Source: Pseudomonadota bacterium (GTDB taxonomy: Bacteria > Pseudomonadota > Gammaproteobacteria > Burkholderiales > Rhodocyclaceae). Taken from it: a stretch of DNA of 37,861 nt. The stretch covers positions 1 through 37,861 of the forward strand of contig JAFEDI010000141.1 of NCBI GenBank assembly GCA_018241725.1, given 5' to 3'. The position numbers and the translations under genes are program-made. The notes beneath the pieces were generated by a model. It was not told the origin of the DNA. It saw only the letters and a list, made by a program, of their open reading frames with translations, and did not search any database. This document shows, in pieces, positions 1 to 8,399 of the stretch. Numbering within the stretch: the first letter of the stretch is position 1; each line of letters begins with the position of its first letter.

Positions 1-764
1 CCGTAGCGGACGAGGTCGTCGGGAGCGTCGGAGTGATCGACGCGGATGACGTCCTGCTCGACGATGGGCCCCTGATCGAGCTCGCTGGTGACGTAGTGGC
101 AGGTGGCGCCGATGAGCTTGACGCCCTTGGCGTGGGCCTGGTGGTAGGGCTTGGCGCCGACGAAGCTGGGCAGGAAGCTGTGGTGGATGTTGATGATCTG
201 GCCGGGGTAGTTGATGCACAGCTCCGGGGAGAGGATTTGCATGTAGCGGGCCAGCACCATCACGTCGCCGTCGGCCTCGCGGAACAACTCTTCGACCTTG
301 GCGTAGGCGGCGGGCTTGTTGTCGGGGGTGACGGGCACGTGGTGGAAGGGGATGCCGTGCCACTCGACGAAGCCGCGGAAGGTTTCGTGGTTGGAGATGA
401 CGCAGGGGATGTCGATGTCCAGGTCGCCGGAGTGCCAGCGGGCGAAGAGGTCGTAGAGGCAGTGTTCTTGCTTGGATACGAGGATGACGACGCGTTTCTT
501 GCGGGCGCTGTCGGAGATGCGCCAGTCCATGCCGAACTCGGCGGCGATGGGGGCGAACTTGTCGCGCAGGGTGTCGACGCCGAAGGGCAGGGAGTCGGCG
601 AGGATTTCCTGGCGCATGAAGAAGCGCTTGGCTTCGGGGTCGGCGTGGTGGTTTGCCTCGGTGATCCAGCCCTGATGGCTGGCGAGGAAGCCGCTTACCG
701 CGGCGACGATGCCGACCCGGTCAGGACAGGACAGCGACAGGGTGTAGCGACGGCTGGATGACAT
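1..764 (-). CDS. purU: Formyltetrahydrofolate deformylase PurU, 3' end cut by the window
   Basis: PurU hydrolyses 10-formyltetrahydrofolate to tetrahydrofolate and formate, balancing the one-carbon pool and feeding formate to purine synthesis. About 254 residues are visible against a family length near 285-290, so the last ~30 lie outside the window. The N-terminus (MSSSRRYTLSLSCPDRVG) is the ACT regulatory domain. The C-terminal half is the formyltransferase fold, with the N-I-H-H-S-F-L-P-S-F segment that holds the catalytic Asn and His, then G-A-K-P-Y-H-Q-A and the H-Y-V-T-S-E-L-D-Q-G-P-I-I segment. The start is the ATG at 762-764. The gene is divergent from the XRE-cupin regulator, so the two may share the 146-bp intergenic control region. 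Family assignment is firm; regulation by the neighbour is inference. Confidence 0.95.
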   Translation of the reverse strand, partial: MSSSRRYTLSLSCPDRVGIVAAVSGFLASHQGWITEANHHADPEAKRFFMRQEILADSLPFGVDTLRDKFAPIAAEFGMDWRISDSARKKRVVILVSKQEHCLYDLFARWHSGDLDIDIPCVISNHETFRGFVEWHGIPFHHVPVTPDNKPAAYAKVEELFREADGDVMVLARYMQILSPELCINYPGQIINIHHSFLPSFVGAKPYHQAHAKGVKLIGATCHYVTSELDQGPIVEQDVIRVDHSDAPDDLVRY

Positions 765-804
765 GCTCTCAACTCCGCTGGAAGTTCATGTAGAGAATTA
801 TTTT

Positions 805-817
805 TGCACATGGTGCA
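805..817. promoter_or_regulatory. TGCAC-3-GTGCA palindrome between purU and the XRE regulator
   Basis: This is a perfect inverted repeat with 5-bp arms and a 3-bp centre in the AT-richer intergenic region of a divergent pair. It starts 40 bp upstream of the purU start codon and lies about 95 bp upstream of the regulator start. The position suits an operator for the adjacent XRE-cupin protein, but no binding evidence can be read from sequence alone. Confidence 0.4.
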
Positions 818-910
818 TCTCAAGGTGAATCGTGTCAACTATTTTTTCCTCGTGTGAAACACCTGCCTGTGCAATAATTTCGTCATCGAGATTTAGGTGG
901 GAGAACCCGC

Positions 911-1513
911 ATGAGCGAACAAGAAGGCAGCGGCAGCCTGGAGCGCTACCTGGGCAACACGATCCGCGACCTGCGCCAGAAGCACGGCCTCACCATTGCG
1001 GATGTGGCCAACCTGGCGGGCATCAGCCGCGGCATGCTGTCGAAGATCGAGAACGCCCAGACGGCCACCAGCCTGGACACCTTGTCGCGGCTGGCCGGCG
1101 CCCTCGGCGTGTCGATCGCCACGCTGTTCCGCGGCTACGACGTGCGCGACGGCAGCGCGCAGCTGGTGAAGGACGGCGAAGGGATGGAAGTGGTGCGGCG
1201 TGGCACCAAGAAGGGGCATACCTACCACCTGCTGGCCTACGACCAGGGGCCGACCAAGGTCTTCGAGCCCTTCCTGATCACCATCGACCATGAGTCGGAG
1301 ACCTTCCCGATCTTCGAGCACCCGGGCACCGAGTTCATCTACATGCTCGAGGGGGAGATCGAATACCGCCATGGCCAGAACACCTATGTGCTGAAGCCGG
1401 GCGACGCGCTGACCTTCCGCGCCGACATTCCCCACGGGCCGGAGAAGCTCAGCAAATGCCCGATCCGCTTCCTCAGCGTGCTGATGTATCCGAACCCGGG
1501 CGAGGCAGGCTGA
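911..1513 (+). CDS. XRE-family transcriptional regulator with C-terminal cupin sensor domain
   Basis: This 200-residue DNA-binding regulator has a helix-turn-helix at about residues 12-68 (LRQKHGLTIADVANLAG, then ISRGMLSKIENAQ as recognition helix) and a cupin_2 barrel at about residues 110-190 (H-P-G-T-E-F-I-Y-M-L-E-G-E-I then K-P-G-D-A-L-T-F at the second cupin motif). Proteins of this architecture usually bind a small metabolite in the cupin and act locally. The start has a good Shine-Dalgarno (AGGTGGGAG, ~7 nt away). The gene is divergent from purU and followed by a hairpin. Its ligand cannot be told; control of one-carbon metabolism is only a guess from position. It is not phage-like: no phage genes surround it. 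Confidence 0.9.
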   Translation: MSEQEGSGSLERYLGNTIRDLRQKHGLTIADVANLAGISRGMLSKIENAQTATSLDTLSRLAGALGVSIATLFRGYDVRDGSAQLVKDGEGMEVVRRGTKKGHTYHLLAYDQGPTKVFEPFLITIDHESETFPIFEHPGTEFIYMLEGEIEYRHGQNTYVLKPGDALTFRADIPHGPEKLSKCPIRFLSVLMYPNPGEAG

Positions 1514-1577
1514 GTCGTTGCGGCGTTCCCCATCGGGGCCGGCCGGACTGATGTCCTTGTTTTGAGGGGCACAGAAT

Positions 1578-1605
1578 CCGTGAGGGCGAGTTCATTCGCC
1601 CCCAC
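1578..1605. terminator. Putative terminator hairpin between convergent genes
   Basis: CCGTG-A-GGGCGA pairs with TCGCCC-C-CACGG around a 6-nt loop, with one internal mismatch. It lies between the regulator stop (1513) and the stop of the minus-strand chemoreceptor (1614). There is only a short T tract, so a bidirectional or weak terminator is likely. Confidence 0.5.
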
Positions 1606-1613
1606 GGGGTGTT

Positions 1614-3407
1614 TCATGGCTCGCCCGGCACCAGCCGGGCCAGGTCGGCAGCCAGCGCATCCTCGCCGCGCAGCTTGCCGGCTTCGTCGCGATAGCTGCC
1701 GGTGCCGCGGAGCACCGCGAACTGCCAGGTCTTCTCGATCTGTTCCCGCTCGCGGCTCTTCATGAAGCCGGCGATGAAGCGGTTGACCTCCTGCAGCAGG
1801 CGGCACGACGACGGGTCGTCGGCGACGCCGACCGCGTAGAACCAGGGCTGGCGGGACAGTGTCGCGGGCAGGATCTCGATGCGTCCGCGCCATGGGCTGT
1901 CCTGCCCGTAGCAGGCCCACGCGAAGATCGGGTGATCCACCGCGAAGGCATCCACGGTGCCGTCAGCCAGCGCGTCGTGGATGACGCCCTGGTCGGAATA
2001 GCCGATCAGGTTGGCCAGCCGCACGGTGCCCGGCTCCTTGCGGGTGTGCTTGCTCCAGCGCAGGCCGGCGGCTTCCAGCGCGGCGAAGGCGGCCGGGTCG
2101 TTGATGCAGCCGAGGACCTTGCCTTCCAGGCTGGCCATGCCGTCGATGCGTGTATCGCCGTGGCGGCGCGCCAGCACGTAATTCAGGTAGGTGTAGCTGT
2201 CCGAGAAGGCCACGCCCTTGTAGGCGGCATTCGGCGGCAGTGCACTCCACACCAGGTCGGCCGCGGGCTCGCCGGGGCGGCGGCCGGCCTGCAGCAGCTC
2301 GGTGCATTGGTCCCATGGGTGTTCGACGAAATCCACCGCCACGCCCAGGTGTTTGGCGAAGGCGCGGGCGTAGTCCACGTCCAGTCCGCGCAGCGGTGCG
2401 CCGGGCTGCAGGCGGAAGGACAGGCCCTTGAAGGCGGGTTCGATGGCGACCCGCAGGCGGCCGCGTTGGCGGATGTCGGCCAGCCGGTCGTAGTCGGCGT
2501 CGGCGGTGAGGCCTTCCTTGCCGAGCAGGCGGTTGAGCAACGGCACGATGTTGTCGTAGGGCTGTTTCTCCAGTCCGGTCAGGTCCAGGCTAAGGCGCTC
2601 CGCCCATTCGAGCTTGAGGCGCTGGCGGTCGAAGGTGGACTGGTTGAGAGTGTGCATGGCGGAGATGACCCGCCCGTGTTCGTCGAGGGTGGCAAGGGCG
2701 TCGCGCAGCCCGGCGAAGGTCTCTTCGATACGCGTGAAGGCGGCGCCGGTTTCCTGGTTGGAGCGGGCCACGCTGGCCGCGCTCTCCTGGCGGAAGCCCT
2801 GCAGGTCCTGCTGGAAATCGGCAAAGTTGAGCAGTTGGGAGGCGCTCTTGGCGTTGGCGACGGTGTCGCCGGCGAGGGCCCGGATGTTGTCGGCGACCAC
2901 CGCGAAGGCACGGCCCTGTTCGCCGGCGCTGGCCGCTTGAATGGCGGCATTGAGGGCCAGCAGGTCGAGGTCGCGGCCGATCTTCTCGAGCACCTTGACC
3001 ACTTCGCCGATGCGCGCGACCTTGGCCGACAGGGTGGCTTCCAGTTCGGCCAGGCCGGCGTCGATGTCGCCGGCGGTGGCGGCAAGTGTGGCCTCGGCCT
3101 GCTCGCGCAGTGCGTGGGCTTCTTCGCTGCCGTTCAGCATGCGGCGCTGGCCGCGTTCGATCTCCAGGGTCATCGCACCGATGCGCGCTTCCACTTCGCC
3201 CAGGTGGGCGGCGTGGGCGGTTTCGGCGTTCATGCCGTGGCGGATCAGATGGGCGATGTGGCGACCCCACAGGGCCAGGCGACGGCCCGGCGACGGCGGG
3301 GCCGGCGGAGCCGCGACGGGCTCCGGGGCCCCGCCGCCGACGGCGTCGTCGGCGGCCATGAAGTCGTTTCCGCGGGGCCCGAACAGGCCCTTCATAAAAC
3401 GATTCAT
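1614..3407 (-). CDS. Soluble MCP-signalling protein fused to a C-terminal SBP_bac_3 solute-binding domain
   Basis: This 597-residue protein has no signal peptide and no convincing membrane segment. Residues ~1-45 are Ala/Pro/Gly-rich. Residues ~55-260 are helical coiled coil with the chemoreceptor hairpin tip at about 145-185 (LDLLALNAAIQAASAGEQGR, then AFAVVADNIRALA), the region that contacts CheW/CheA. Residues ~309-565 match a family-3 periplasmic-type binding protein (RLADIRQRGRLRVAIEP, a dual-lobed fold usual for amino acids), here placed in the cytoplasm and downstream of the signalling part. It starts 10 bp after amtB, so it should be cotranscribed with glnK-amtB. Its Shine-Dalgarno is weak; later ATGs at residues 5 and 17 are alternative starts. 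Family parts are clear. A role in sensing ammonium or an amino acid is inference. Confidence 0.85.
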   Translation of the reverse strand: MNRFMKGLFGPRGNDFMAADDAVGGGAPEPVAAPPAPPSPGRRLALWGRHIAHLIRHGMNAETAHAAHLGEVEARIGAMTLEIERGQRRMLNGSEEAHALREQAEATLAATAGDIDAGLAELEATLSAKVARIGEVVKVLEKIGRDLDLLALNAAIQAASAGEQGRAFAVVADNIRALAGDTVANAKSASQLLNFADFQQDLQGFRQESAASVARSNQETGAAFTRIEETFAGLRDALATLDEHGRVISAMHTLNQSTFDRQRLKLEWAERLSLDLTGLEKQPYDNIVPLLNRLLGKEGLTADADYDRLADIRQRGRLRVAIEPAFKGLSFRLQPGAPLRGLDVDYARAFAKHLGVAVDFVEHPWDQCTELLQAGRRPGEPAADLVWSALPPNAAYKGVAFSDSYTYLNYVLARRHGDTRIDGMASLEGKVLGCINDPAAFAALEAAGLRWSKHTRKEPGTVRLANLIGYSDQGVIHDALADGTVDAFAVDHPIFAWACYGQDSPWRGRIEILPATLSRQPWFYAVGVADDPSSCRLLQEVNRFIAGFMKSREREQIEKTWQFAVLRGTGSYRDEAGKLRGEDALAADLARLVPGEP

Positions 3408-3417
3408 CGACGTGGGC

Positions 3418-4911
3418 TCAGTCGTGGTAGGCGGACTCGCCGTGGGTGCTCAGGTCGAGGCCTTCGCGCTCGGCTTCTTCGCCGACCCGCAGACCGATGG
3501 TCAGGTCGACCAGCTTGAAGGCGATGTAGGACACCACGCCGGACCACACCACTGCAGTACCCACGCCCCAGGCCTGGGCGACCAGCTGGGCGCCCATGTC
3601 GTAGGGGGCGACGGCGTTGGCGACATAGTCGTAGACACCGGTACCGCCCAGTTCGGGGGAGGCGAACACGCCGGTCAGCAGCGCGCCGAGGATGCCGCCG
3701 ACGCCATGCACGCCGAACACGTCGAGGGTGTCGTCCATGCCGAGCATGCGCTTGAGGCCATTGACGCCCCAGTAGCACACCACGCCGCCGAGCAGGCCCA
3801 TGATGATGGCGCCCATCGGACCGACCAGGCCACACGCCGGGGTGATCACGACGAGGCCGGCGATGGCGCCGGAGATTGCGCCGAGCATCGACGGCTTGCC
3901 CTTGAAGATGGCTTCGATCAGCGTCCACGAGACGGTTGCCGCACAGGTGGCCACCAGCGTGTTGAAGAAGGCCAGGCCGGCGGTGGCGCCGGCTTCCAGG
4001 GACGAACCGACGTTGAAGCCGAACCAGCCGACCCACAGCAGGGAGCCGCCGACCATGGTCATCGTCAGGCTGTGCGGGGCCATCGATTCACGGCGGTAAC
4101 CGAGGCGCGGGCCGATCATGAAGGCACCGATCAGTGCGGCGATACCGGCGTTGATGTGCACCACGGTGCCGCCGGCGAAGTCGAGGGCGCCCTTGTTGAA
4201 CAGGAAGCCGCCCACTTCAGCTGCTTTCTCGGCTGCTTCGGCGGAGGTGAAGGCATCCGGGCCGGCCCAGTACCACACCATGTGGGCCATCGGGATATAG
4301 GAGAAGGTGAACCACAGCACCATGAAGGCCAGCACCGCGGTGAATTTGATGCGCTCGGCGAAGCCGCCGATGATCAGTGCCGGAGTGATCGCCGCGAAGG
4401 TCAGCTCGAAGGACGCGAAGATGTACTCCGGCAGCACGACGCCCTTGCTGAAGGTGGCGGCCACGGTGTCCGGCGTCACGCCCTTCATGAACAGCTTGTC
4501 GAAGCCGCCGATGAAGGCATTGCCGTCCGTGAAGGCCAGGCTGTAGCCATAGACGGCCCACAGCACGCCGAGCAGACAGAAGATCACCAGCGACTGCATC
4601 AGGATCGACAGCATGTTCTTCGAGCGGACCATGCCGCCGTAGAACAGGCCGAGGCCGGGGGCGGCCATCATCACCACCAGCAGCGTGGCGGTGATCAGCC
4701 AGGCGGTGTCGCCCTTGTTGGGCACGGGAGCGGCGGCAGCCGGGGCTGCCGGGGTTGCTGCGGCGGCCGTCGCGCTCGCTGCCGCCGGGGTGGTGGCTGC
4801 GTCGGTGGCGGCGCTGACGGTCGCCGCAGCGGCCGGCGCGTCGTCGGCCCAGCCGGGCATCGCGAAACAGAGGGCGAAAAGCAGGGTTGCCAGGGCAAGA
4901 ATGCGTTTCAT
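3418..4911 (-). CDS. amtB: Ammonium transporter AmtB
   Basis: This inner-membrane ammonium channel is a trimer in known homologues and is gated by GlnK. The 497-residue precursor has a signal peptide (MKRILALATLLFALCFAMPGWA) followed by an Ala/Pro-rich linker of about 45 residues, then the 11-helix Amt core. The conserved pore twin histidines are at H210 (in AHMVWYWAG) and H402 (in GVHGVGGILG), matching H168/H318 of E. coli AmtB. The periplasmic entrance motif GLGLFYGGMVRSKN is intact. The tail ends GLDLSTHGESAYHD. It sits 10 bp after glnK and 10 bp before the chemoreceptor on the same strand. The extended Ala-rich leader is longer than in E. coli but is common in betaproteobacteria. Confidence 0.97.
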   Translation of the reverse strand: MKRILALATLLFALCFAMPGWADDAPAAAATVSAATDAATTPAAASATAAAATPAAPAAAAPVPNKGDTAWLITATLLVVMMAAPGLGLFYGGMVRSKNMLSILMQSLVIFCLLGVLWAVYGYSLAFTDGNAFIGGFDKLFMKGVTPDTVAATFSKGVVLPEYIFASFELTFAAITPALIIGGFAERIKFTAVLAFMVLWFTFSYIPMAHMVWYWAGPDAFTSAEAAEKAAEVGGFLFNKGALDFAGGTVVHINAGIAALIGAFMIGPRLGYRRESMAPHSLTMTMVGGSLLWVGWFGFNVGSSLEAGATAGLAFFNTLVATCAATVSWTLIEAIFKGKPSMLGAISGAIAGLVVITPACGLVGPMGAIIMGLLGGVVCYWGVNGLKRMLGMDDTLDVFGVHGVGGILGALLTGVFASPELGGTGVYDYVANAVAPYDMGAQLVAQAWGVGTAVVWSGVVSYIAFKLVDLTIGLRVGEEAEREGLDLSTHGESAYHD

Positions 4912-4921
4912 GGGAGCGCTC

Positions 4922-5395
<474 letters not shown>

Positions 5396-5435
5396 CTACA
5401 AATGAAGGGGTTTAACAAAATGAAAATAAAATTCA

Positions 5436-5482
5436 TGCACTAAAACACGGCGCAGAGGTCAAAACTGCACCAAGTCGGGCAG
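5436..5482. promoter_or_regulatory. Two NtrC-like enhancer sites upstream of glnK
   Basis: TGCACTAAAACACGGCG (5436-5452) has the GC-N11-GC pattern. TGCACCAAGTCGGGCAG (5466-5482) matches the left half-site TGCACCA and has a degenerate right half. Their centres are 30 bp apart, about three helical turns, and lie roughly 85-115 bp upstream of the predicted start, the usual place for NtrC enhancers. The rest of 5261-5644 holds only this AT-richer control region and the leaders of the flanking genes. Confidence 0.5.
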
Positions 5483-5644
5483 CGGAAATGGAGAGGCAAA
5501 GCGTCGGGGAGGCGTCGGGAGAACGAGAGAAAAGTCGCGAACCGGCGTGAAAGACAGGTTGTATCCTGCTTGGTGCGTAATACGGTAATACTGGTATGTC
5601 GTTTGCTTTTAGAAAGCCGTATCTATGTTGAGGAGGGTTGCGAC

Positions 5645-5824
5645 ATGTTCTCTACACTCTGGCAGTACTGCCTGGCCCATCTGCGTGCCGGCCAGGCCTG
5701 GATCTCCGAGACAACCAGCAATTCCCGTTCGGCGCGCCTCGCGACGATGGGCCTGCAAGGCCCCACCGAGCAGGATGCGGGAGCCGATGGCCTGCACATG
5801 CAGCAGCTCGGGGGCTGGCGTTGA
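5645..5824 (+). CDS. Small hypothetical protein, 59 residues
   Basis: I do not recognise this protein. It has an unusually good ribosome site (GAGGAGGG, ~7 nt before the ATG) and starts MFSTLWQYCLAHLRAGQAW, an amphipathic aromatic-rich segment with one Cys and one His, followed by a polar tail. No domain or signal peptide is evident. A perfect 9-bp hairpin begins 24 bp after its stop, which suggests its own transcription unit. It sits between the divergently oriented glnK control region and the diguanylate cyclase. A reading starting further upstream at 5570 has no Shine-Dalgarno. Coding is likely but not proven. Confidence 0.5.
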   Translation: MFSTLWQYCLAHLRAGQAWISETTSNSRSARLATMGLQGPTEQDAGADGLHMQQLGGWR

Positions 5825-5847
5825 GAAGAGGGCACACCCGCCCGCAT

Positions 5848-5871
5848 CCCGGCGTGTGAATCCACGCCGGG
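5848..5871 (+). terminator. Perfect 9-bp stem-loop after the small ORF
   Basis: CCCGGCGTG pairs exactly with CACGCCGGG around a 6-nt loop. It starts 24 bp after the stop of the 59-residue ORF. There is no direct T-run (the first T-rich stretch is about 15 nt later), so it may be a terminator, a processing site or an RNA-stabilising hairpin. Confidence 0.45.
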
Positions 5872-5974
5872 AGCGTGGCGAGTCGGTCTTGTTTCTTGGG
5901 TGCCGTCGCGGCAAAACGTCCAGCTGTTGCCGGCGGATCCGACGCGGAGGAGAGGGGCCGGTGCGATGTACGTA

Positions 5975-5992
5975 GCGTGATTTATTTCACGC
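5975..5992. repeat. Inverted repeat GCGTGA-6-TCACGC upstream of the diguanylate cyclase
   Basis: Six-base perfect arms flank an AT-only centre (TTTATT), about 75 bp upstream of the cyclase start. It could be an operator or part of the promoter region; nothing in the sequence decides which. Confidence 0.35.
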
Positions 5993-6034
5993 ACGGCTAC
6001 GGAGGCTCAGGTCTTATTCTAGATTCCTATTCAT

Positions 6035-6048
6035 GGTCAAATTTGACC
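6035..6048. promoter_or_regulatory. Perfect 14-bp palindrome before the diguanylate cyclase start
   Basis: GGTCAAATTTGACC is a perfect palindrome that ends 17 bp before the ATG at 6066. Its size and position fit a repressor operator in the promoter or leader. The regulator is unknown. Confidence 0.45.
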
Positions 6049-6065
6049 GCGAGCGGGGATCCATC

Positions 6066-7532
6066 ATGTCCTTGACTGCGCCTGGGCTCACTGACAGTGT
6101 TCCCGCTGATCCATCCGACGGCGGTGCCCTGTTCCTGTCGACGCTGACGGCCAGTCCGCGCGAAAAGCGCGTGGCGCTGACGGTCCTGCTGTTCTCCCTG
6201 CTGGTCTTTGCGCTGCTCGCCCCGTTTGCACGGGTGCCGTTGCTTCCGATCTGGGGCTTCATTCCGTGCTATGAGTCATGGCTGGTGGCCACCGACCTCA
6301 TCACCGCCGCACTGCTGTTCAGCCAGTATCTTTCGTTCAATTCCCGCGCATTGTTCATGCTCGGCTGCGGCTATCTGTACGTGGCCTGCATGACCGTTGC
6401 CCATGCGCTGACTTTTCCGGGGTTGTTCACCTCCACCGGTTTGCTGGGTGCCGGCCCGCAGAGCACAGCCTGGCTGTACATGTTCTGGCACGGCATCTTC
6501 CCGCTGTTCGTCGTCGCCTATGCGCGTTTCAAGGGGCGGGACTGCGTGTCTTCCGTGCTGCCGCGCCGTCCGCGTCTGCCGCTGCTGGCCGCCGGGGTCG
6601 GCATGGTGGCGCTGAGCGCCGGCTTCACCGCGCTGGCCACCGTCGGGCAGGACCTGCTGCCGGCAATCATGGACGGCAACCGCTACAGCTCGTCGATGTC
6701 GCTCGTGGTCGCCTCGACGTGGGCCACCAGTCTGCTGGCGCTGGTTGTGCTGTGGTTCAGCCGGCCCCATACGGTGCTCGACCTGTGGCTGATGATCATG
6801 ATCGGTGCGTCCTTGATCGATATCGCGCTGTCGGCGATGCTCAACGGCGAGCGCTTCGATCTTGGGTTCTATGCCGGCCGTGTATACGGCCTGCTGGCGG
6901 CGGGCTTCGTGCTGCTGGTGCTGTTGGTGGAAAGCGGCATCCTGTACCGCAAGCTGGTGCAGCTGACGGAGACCCTCAGGCGTCTGACCGCCCAGGACGC
7001 GCTGACCGGCATCGGCAACCGGCGGGCTTTCGACGGCTCCCTCGACCTGGAACTGCGCCGGGCGATGCGCAGCGGCCAGCCGCTGTCGGTGCTGATGATC
7101 GACGTGGATCACTTCAAGGACTTCAACGACCATTTCGGCCACGTGGAAGGCGACTGCTGTCTGCAGATGGTCGCCAAGACCCTCAACGTCGCGGCGGTCC
7201 GCGCCGCCGACATGGTGGCCCGCTACGGCGGCGAGGAGTTCGTGGCGCTGCTGCCCGGCACTGATGAAACCGCCGCCGCCCAGGTGGCCGAGCGCCTGCG
7301 CAGTGCGGTGGCCGCGCTGCGCATCGTGCACCGCGGCACGCTGGAAACCAGTCAGGTCACCATCAGCATCGGTGTGGCCTGCCTGCGTCCGGCCTGGCCG
7401 GTGGAGAATCCGAATCACTCGATGAGCTCGGTCGGTATCGATCTGGTGGAGCGGGCTGACCGGGCGCTCTATGCCGCCAAGGAGGCCGGCCGCAACCGGG
7501 TGGTCGTGGCTGCGGAGCCGCTGGTCGGTTGA
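6066..7532 (+). CDS. MASE4-GGDEF membrane diguanylate cyclase
   Basis: This protein makes the second messenger c-di-GMP from two GTP. It has 488 residues. The N-terminal ~285 residues form a multi-helix membrane sensor of MASE4 type (WGFIPCYESWLVATDLITA then LLFSQYLSFNSRALF). The C-terminal GGDEF domain follows a short helical linker, with the signature G-G-E-E-F at residues 388-392 and a preceding R-A-A-D five residues upstream of it, which is an intact inhibitory I-site (RxxD). It should therefore be active and product-inhibited. I chose the ATG at 6066 (MSLTAPGL), preceded by a GGGGAT tract, over one at 6033 that has no ribosome site. No EAL domain is present. The signal sensed is unknown. 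Confidence 0.92.
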   Translation: MSLTAPGLTDSVPADPSDGGALFLSTLTASPREKRVALTVLLFSLLVFALLAPFARVPLLPIWGFIPCYESWLVATDLITAALLFSQYLSFNSRALFMLGCGYLYVACMTVAHALTFPGLFTSTGLLGAGPQSTAWLYMFWHGIFPLFVVAYARFKGRDCVSSVLPRRPRLPLLAAGVGMVALSAGFTALATVGQDLLPAIMDGNRYSSSMSLVVASTWATSLLALVVLWFSRPHTVLDLWLMIMIGASLIDIALSAMLNGERFDLGFYAGRVYGLLAAGFVLLVLLVESGILYRKLVQLTETLRRLTAQDALTGIGNRRAFDGSLDLELRRAMRSGQPLSVLMIDVDHFKDFNDHFGHVEGDCCLQMVAKTLNVAAVRAADMVARYGGEEFVALLPGTDETAAAQVAERLRSAVAALRIVHRGTLETSQVTISIGVACLRPAWPVENPNHSMSSVGIDLVERADRALYAAKEAGRNRVVVAAEPLVG

Positions 7533-7582
7533 TGGGCTCTCACCGGGCGGCCGCCGAGTCGCCGGGCAGGTGGGCGTGGCCG

Positions 7583-7816
7583 CTGGAAGAGCTGGAAGGG
7601 TTCCTGGTAGTAGATGCCGCGCGGCACGCCGAGGGTCCAGCTCTTGGTGCGCGGATCGGCCGTCTCGCGGGCCTCGAAGTTCTTTTTCTTCTGGGCGAGG
7701 GCCTGGGGCAGGTAGGGGATGAACTTGCCCTCGATGATGCCGGCGCAGGGGGCTGCATCCTTGCGTGCGGCGTGGGGTTCGAGGTCATTAAGGTCATCCG
7801 CCGAATCAAGGGCGCA
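7583..7816 (-). pseudogene. Remnant of a broken gene, unassigned
   Basis: Translating the minus strand from the stop at 7817-7819 gives a protein-like stretch with natural composition (including CAGIIEGKFIPYLPQALAQ, KTADP-like RETADPRTKSW and GVPRGIYYQEPFQLFQ). It has no ATG, GTG or TTG start. After Gln at 7583-7585 it degenerates into an Arg/Pro-rich reading that runs antisense into the cyclase. A shift of frame near this point would instead give a plausible tail ending at 7540. I read this as a gene missing its 5' end and frameshifted at its 3' end. The family is not recognised. It is the main content of the 7533-7894 gap. Confidence 0.5.
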
Positions 7817-7894
7817 TCACTGCCGGCGCCGTGCAGGACAGGGGTGCCGGCAGAGACGCTGCGCACCCGGCGGAAAGCGGGCGCAGCGTGTGGG

Positions 7895-8134
7895 TTACAG
7901 CACGAAGGCGGTCAGGCGACGGTCGAGCATCGCGTTCTCCTGTACCGCGCGGGCGCGGGCCTTGTTGATCTCGGACTGGCGTTCGCCGAAGGCGTCGCGC
8001 GCATCCACGCTGCTTTGTGCGGCTTCGATGGAACGGATGCAGCGCCAGCGTTCGCCGGTGCGGGTCATGATCTTCTGCATCGATTCGGGGCGGTGGTAGG
8101 TCATGCAGTGGTAGCAATAGACTTTGGTCGTCAT
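7895..8134 (-). CDS. Small Cys/His-containing protein, 79 residues
   Basis: The protein begins MTTKVYCYHCMTYHRPESM and contains a CxxC pair (C7, C10), nearby His residues and a later Cys32 (in RWRC), compatible with a small zinc-binding knuckle. The remainder is charged and probably helical (AFGERQSEINKARARAVQEN). The start has a good ribosome site (GAGG, 5 nt). Codon use fits the host. No function can be named. The neighbours are the gene remnant downstream and nfsB on the opposite strand. Confidence 0.7.
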   Translation of the reverse strand: MTTKVYCYHCMTYHRPESMQKIMTRTGERWRCIRSIEAAQSSVDARDAFGERQSEINKARARAVQENAMLDRRLTAFVL

Positions 8135-8315
8135 GGTCACCTCGTCACAGCTTTGCACATGAAATTGCACACCCGGCCGGGGCGGGCGCGCCTCCAGACT
8201 CCAGTGCCAGCATGCGCACCGCAGATTGCACGACGATGACAACCGGGCAGCGGCGTATGCGACGCCTGCACAGTGCGACGATGCCCGCCATGAACTTCCG
8301 CCGCCTGCCACCCTC

Positions 8316-8321
8316 TACAAT
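8316..8321 (+). promoter_or_regulatory. Putative -10 element of nfsB
   Basis: TACAAT, one base off TATAAT, stands in otherwise GC-rich sequence about 79 bp before the nfsB start. No good -35 hexamer is visible at 16-18 bp, so the call rests on the -10 alone. Confidence 0.3.
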
Positions 8322-8399
8322 GCGGCAGCGCCGCAAACGCCCTCCCGGGCAGTGGCGGCGCGTTGTCCGACAACCGAGAACGCAAGGACCCGCACGCTC

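Noticed and set aside
911-1513. Phage repressor or antitoxin identity for the XRE protein
   Set aside because: The C-terminal cupin and lack of toxin or phage genes nearby argue for a metabolite-responsive regulator.
8226-8399. Longer NfsB start
   Set aside because: The length match to E. coli NfsB (217) and the absence of a ribosome site upstream fix the start at 8400.
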